Below are positions 5,795-8,360 of a stretch of DNA of 8,360 nt, in pieces (within the stretch, counting starts at the first letter, position 1; every line of letters begins with the position of its first letter). Location of the stretch: contig JAJAYN010000498.1 in the NCBI GenBank assembly GCA_026786225.1, positions 1-8,360 of the forward strand. The letters run 5' to 3'. The notes below the pieces were generated by a model. The model had not been told where the DNA came from. It ran no database searches and worked only from the letters and a program-made list of their open reading frames with translations. The stretch is from Burkholderiales bacterium (GTDB lineage: Bacteria; Pseudomonadota; Gammaproteobacteria; Burkholderiales; Usitatibacteraceae). The position numbers and the translations under genes were made by a program.

Positions 5795-6994
5795 TCATCG
5801 CGCGACCCATGTCATGGGATCGAAGGCCTTGCCTTCATAGCGCAATTCAAAATATACACCCGATTCTAATGCCCCGCCGGTCGATCCGACAGACGCAACC
5901 GTCTCGCCGCTTTGCGCGCGCTCACCGATCTGCTTCAACAGGCTTTCGTTATTACCGTAAAGACTCATATAGCCCCCGCCGTGGTCAACGATGAGCAAGT
6001 TTCCAAATCCTCGCAACCAGTCTGCATAAACGACACGCCCATCGGCAACGGCCTTCACCGACTGTCCCGCTTCAGCGCGAATGAACAGACCTTTCCAAGT
6101 CACGCCGCCGTCTTCTCTTGGGCTGCCGAAGCGCCCCTTAAGTTCCCCTCTCGCGGGTAATTTCAATTTGCCCCTCAGGGTTTGAAAGGCGCGCCCGACA
6201 AACGAGTCGTCCGCTTCCACTTCTACGGTCGGGCCCTTTTGCTGGATGCGGTCAGCCCTGCGTTCTCGACGGTCCTCGCGGTCCTTTGCGAGCGCTTTTG
6301 CCAATTGTTCGATCAACTTTGTCAGGCGGTCCTCGTCGCGCTTCAGTCGACCAATTTCACGACGGTTTTTGGTGATGTCAGCTTTAATCTTGGTAAAAAC
6401 CTTTTGACGCGCCATGCGCTCGCCCTGCAACAACGCGCGCGCCTTCTTTTGTGCGTCCGCGTTCATGGTCAACTCGTCGCGCTTGTTACGCGCACTGACC
6501 TCAAGCACAGCCAACTCAGCCAGGCTCTGCTTCAAACCTGCAATCATTGAAGCTCTGGCGTTGGACAAATAGCCAAAATAGTGTACTTGCCGCTCTACCT
6601 CAGAAACGTCCCGCCCATCCAGCATAAGGCGCAGCGCGTCTGTACTTCCATACATGTATTGGTGACGAATCGTGCGGTCCAGCAACGCTTGCTGGCGTGT
6701 TGCATCAGCGCGTCCCGCGTCAATCTTTTTTTTCAGATCTGCGAGACTTTGCGAAATCTTGCCTTGTTCACGCCCAAGAACAAGCAGTCCGTGATTAACC
6801 TCGCTAATGACTTTTTCCGACGTGCGCAGCGCATCTGCGACTTCACCCCGCGACTCCTCACTCTTGGCGAGATCGCGCTGAAGGGTTTCAATCCGGTCGC
6901 GAAGCAAATTGAGTTCGGTTTTTTGATCCGCGCCGCACAAGGCGCAATGCGACGCAAGCAGCAACGCCACCACAAAAAAGCCTGTTCGCCTCAC
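5795..6994 (-). CDS. envC: EnvC-like murein hydrolase activator (degenerate LytM/M23 domain)
   Basis: A 399-residue exported protein resembling EnvC, which activates periplasmic N-acetylmuramyl amidases at the septum but is not itself a peptidase. It has a signal peptide (MRR start, hydrophobic about 5-19), long coiled coils (about 23-105 and 150-250), a basic linker (DRREDR-like, about 238-250), and a LytM domain (about 280-399). The M23 metal ligands are absent: the HxGxD block reads WKGLFI (300-305), the loop after DHGGGYMSLYG ends in Asn348, and HxH reads VYFELR (380-385). This matches degenerate EnvC proteins and their C-terminus (YFELR...GKAFDP..W..R). An upstream in-frame TTG at 7012 would add six residues; I prefer the GTG at 6994, which has GGTGA 7 bases upstream and gives a cleaner signal peptide. 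It lies between gpmA and ctp. Confidence 0.9.
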   Translation of the reverse strand: MRRTGFFVVALLLASHCALCGADQKTELNLLRDRIETLQRDLAKSEESRGEVADALRTSEKVISEVNHGLLVLGREQGKISQSLADLKKKIDAGRADATRQQALLDRTIRHQYMYGSTDALRLMLDGRDVSEVERQVHYFGYLSNARASMIAGLKQSLAELAVLEVSARNKRDELTMNADAQKKARALLQGERMARQKVFTKIKADITKNRREIGRLKRDEDRLTKLIEQLAKALAKDREDRRERRADRIQQKGPTVEVEADDSFVGRAFQTLRGKLKLPARGELKGRFGSPREDGGVTWKGLFIRAEAGQSVKAVADGRVVYADWLRGFGNLLIVDHGGGYMSLYGNNESLLKQIGERAQSGETVASVGSTGGALESGVYFELRYEGKAFDPMTWVAR

Positions 6995-7001
6995 GTCTTT
7001 T

Positions 7002-7006
7002 TCACC
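7002..7006 (-). promoter_or_regulatory. Ribosome binding site favouring the GTG start of envC
   Basis: GGTGA on the minus strand, complementary to the 16S anti-Shine-Dalgarno, stands 7 bases before the GTG at 6994. The alternative TTG at 7012 has only AGG three bases away or GGGAG about 15 bases away. The internal GTG is therefore the better start. Confidence 0.5.
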
Positions 7007-7022
7007 GGACAATTGCCTGTGC

Positions 7023-7772
7023 TTAGGCTCCCGCCTTGCCCTGATTGGCTACCGCCGCCTGTGACTTGGCAATTTCACCCTGGTCGCCCAGATAGTAATT
7101 GCGTATGGGCTTGAGGTCATCGGTCAATTCATAAACTAATGGAACCGCCGTAGGTATATTGAGACCAACGATGTCATCGTTATTCACATGATCAAGATGT
7201 TTTATGAGTGCACGCAGACTATTGCCGTGCGCCGCGACAATAACGCTTTTGCCCGCGCGCACCTGCGGTGCAATCTCCATTTGCCAATAAGGAACAACGC
7301 GGTTGACCGTGTCTTTGAGGCACTCCGTCAGCGGCAACTCTTCTGGCAACAGCATTGCGTAGCGTGGATCGTGCGCAGGATTGCGCTCGTCATCGGGGGT
7401 CAGCGATGGGGGCGGTACGTCGTAGCTACGACGCCACAGCAGCACCTGCTGATCGCCGAATTTGGTCGCCGTTTCTGCCTTGTTCAATCCTTGCAAAGCG
7501 CCATAGTGCCTCTCGTTCAGGCGCCAGTGCTTGATTACTGGCACCCAGCGACGATCTATTTCCTCTTGCACCAGCCACAAGGTACGTATCGCCCTGGTTA
7601 GCAATGACGTATAGGCCAGGTCAAAATCGATTCCCGCTTCCCGAAGCAGGTTCCCTGCACGCCGCGCGTCAGCAACACCTTTCTCGGTCAAATCAACGTC
7701 TTTCCAGCCAGTGAATCGATTTTCCAGGTTCCAGGTGCTTTCGCCATGACGCATTAGTACGAGTTTTTTCAT
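7023..7772 (-). CDS. gpmA: 2,3-bisphosphoglycerate-dependent phosphoglycerate mutase
   Basis: A 249-residue cytoplasmic enzyme interconverting 3- and 2-phosphoglycerate in glycolysis and gluconeogenesis. The start MKKLVLMRHGESTWN carries the phosphohistidine motif with His9. Other family features are NRFTGWKDVDLTEKG (18-32), TSLLTRAIRT (55-64), LNERHYGALQGLNK (85-98) with Glu87, and the second histidine His182 in AAHGNSLRALIKHLD. The length is typical of the cofactor-dependent family (248-250). The frame remains open upstream to an ATG at 7847, but those 25 residues are not family-like, so 7772 is the start; the ribosome binding site is weak (GAGA about 9 bases away). It is the first gene of the minus-strand cluster, with envC about 28 bases downstream, and is divergent from the rhodanese gene. 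Confidence 0.96.
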   Translation of the reverse strand: MKKLVLMRHGESTWNLENRFTGWKDVDLTEKGVADARRAGNLLREAGIDFDLAYTSLLTRAIRTLWLVQEEIDRRWVPVIKHWRLNERHYGALQGLNKAETATKFGDQQVLLWRRSYDVPPPSLTPDDERNPAHDPRYAMLLPEELPLTECLKDTVNRVVPYWQMEIAPQVRAGKSVIVAAHGNSLRALIKHLDHVNNDDIVGLNIPTAVPLVYELTDDLKPIRNYYLGDQGEIAKSQAAVANQGKAGA

Positions 7773-7817
7773 TGGGACAATCTCGGTAAGGTCTTGTTTT
7801 TCCCGTCCGCGTCTACA

Positions 7818-7847
7818 ATTACACGAAAGGAAGAATTTGCCGCGCAA
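7818..7847 (-). promoter_or_regulatory. Candidate promoter for the gpmA-envC-ctp-moeB cluster
   Basis: On the minus strand TGTAAT (7823-7818, 5 of 6 to consensus) lies 18 bases after TTGCGC (7847-7842, only 3 of 6). A start near 7811 would leave about 39 untranslated bases ahead of gpmA. The -35 match is poor, so this is a tentative call. Confidence 0.25.
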
Positions 7848-7870
7848 ACGAGGATTTTATTGCGGCATGT

Positions 7871-7879
7871 TGGTAAAAT
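7871..7879 (+). promoter_or_regulatory. Extended -10 promoter candidate for the rhodanese gene
   Basis: TGGTAAAAT matches the extended -10 pattern TGnTATAAT with one mismatch in the hexamer. No good -35 is present, which extended -10 promoters can tolerate. Transcription would start near 7886, leaving about 65 bases before the ATG at 7951. Confidence 0.4.
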
Positions 7880-7950
7880 ATCAGGTTTTCGCGCTCGTCC
7901 AAATGCTCATTCAGGCGAATCGTCGAAATACTTCTTGAATTGCCTAATTT

Positions 7951-8360
7951 ATGACCGAGTTTATTTCACAAAATATCATGCTGGTTCTGCTGTTCATCGT
8001 CAGCGGCGGCATGCTGCTATGGCCGACGCTGTCTAAATTGACTGGCGGCTCCAGAGAAATTGGCACGCTCGAAACCACGCGCTTGATGAATAGCGGCAAT
8101 GCGCTCGTGCTCGATATCCGCGCGACAACTGAGTTTGGCGGCGGACGTATCCCGAAATCCAAGAACATCCCGCTGGCGGAAATCGATAAGCGTATCGACG
8201 AAATCGCAAAATTCAAAGATAAACCCGTGGTCGTGACGTGCGGCACAACCACCCGCGCTGGCGCTGCCATGCGCGTGTTGAAGCAACACGGGTTCGCGGA
8301 CGTGTATCAACTCCAGGGTGGCTTTGGTGCTTGGCAACAAGCCAGCCTGCCCGTCGAGAA
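7951..8360 (+). CDS. Membrane-anchored rhodanese-like protein (3' end outside window)
   Basis: An open frame from an ATG at 7951 runs off the right edge; 136 residues are visible. An in-frame TAA at 7945-7947 excludes a longer N-terminus. A hydrophobic segment (about 9-27) anchors it to the membrane, followed by a rhodanese domain (about 38-136) with LDIRATTEF (54-62), RIPKSKNIPL, the active-site loop CGTTTR with Cys97 and Arg102 (C-x4-R), and the C-terminal LQGGFGAWQQASLPV. Rhodaneses carry sulfur as a persulfide on the active cysteine. The layout resembles E. coli YibN. In related bacteria such a gene precedes grxC and secB, which would lie outside this window; that is recall, not seen. The usual GHIP block reads GRIP here. 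No clear ribosome binding site is visible. Confidence 0.88.
   Translation, partial: MTEFISQNIMLVLLFIVSGGMLLWPTLSKLTGGSREIGTLETTRLMNSGNALVLDIRATTEFGGGRIPKSKNIPLAEIDKRIDEIAKFKDKPVVVTCGTTTRAGAAMRVLKQHGFADVYQLQGGFGAWQQASLPVE

Noticed and set aside
6581..7114. Plus-strand open frame of 177 codons opposite the 5' part of envC
   Set aside because: It spans the envC/gpmA junction antisense to conserved genes and has no domain signature.
7944..8340. Minus-strand open frames opposite the rhodanese gene
   Set aside because: The plus-strand frame has a membrane anchor and the rhodanese active-site loop; the minus-strand frames have no recognisable features.
1..8360. Search for mobile elements, CRISPR arrays, tRNA or rRNA genes, and toxin-antitoxin or defence genes
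   Set aside because: No transposase, integrase, regularly spaced repeats, terminal inverted repeats, clover-leaf sequence or defence domain could be seen; the content is housekeeping apart from the left-edge methyltransferase.

Overview
This window reads as ordinary chromosomal core DNA from a Gram-negative proteobacterium, most likely a betaproteobacterium. The evidence for that assignment is gene content and order: a minus-strand run gpmA, envC-like, S41 C-terminal processing protease, moeB-like with a membrane rhodanese gene divergent from gpmA, plus tsaD divergent from rpsU-yqeY. This is inference from recalled synteny and protein wording; no database was searched, and I cannot name a genus.

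Layout. The left edge (to 758, + strand) holds the 3' part of an FkbM-family methyltransferase gene. It converges on yqeY (767-1213, -), which lies behind rpsU (1287-1496, -). A clear Rho-independent terminator sits between rpsU and yqeY. The rpsU/tsaD spacer holds a good sigma70-type promoter for rpsU, a leader hairpin and a tandem 8-mer. tsaD runs rightward, probably from a TTG at 1675, to 2712, and converges on a five-gene minus-strand cluster. In transcription order that cluster is gpmA (7772-7023), envC-like (6994-5795), ctp (5755-4106), moeB-like (4041-3250) and a DUF4124 secreted protein (3266-2727). Intergenic gaps are about 28, 39 and 64 bases, followed by a 17-base overlap, so a single operon is plausible. 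A 178-base divergent spacer separates gpmA from a membrane-anchored rhodanese gene (7951 to the right edge, +). No gene-free stretch exceeds 300 bases.

Functionally, rpsU and tsaD serve translation (30S subunit protein; tRNA t6A modification), and YqeY resembles the tRNA-binding tail of GatB. EnvC-like protein and the C-terminal processing protease both act in the periplasm, and their families are linked to peptidoglycan turnover. GpmA is glycolytic. MoeB-like protein and the rhodanese are sulfur-transfer type proteins, but no dedicated sulfur-carrier partner is visible here.

I find no mobile element, CRISPR array, tRNA, rRNA or convincing undescribed multi-gene system. The items most worth a second look are small: overlapping divergent promoters between rpsU and tsaD, the terminator just ahead of yqeY, an FkbM gene next to yqeY where dnaG is often found, and a repetitive C-terminal extension on the protease.
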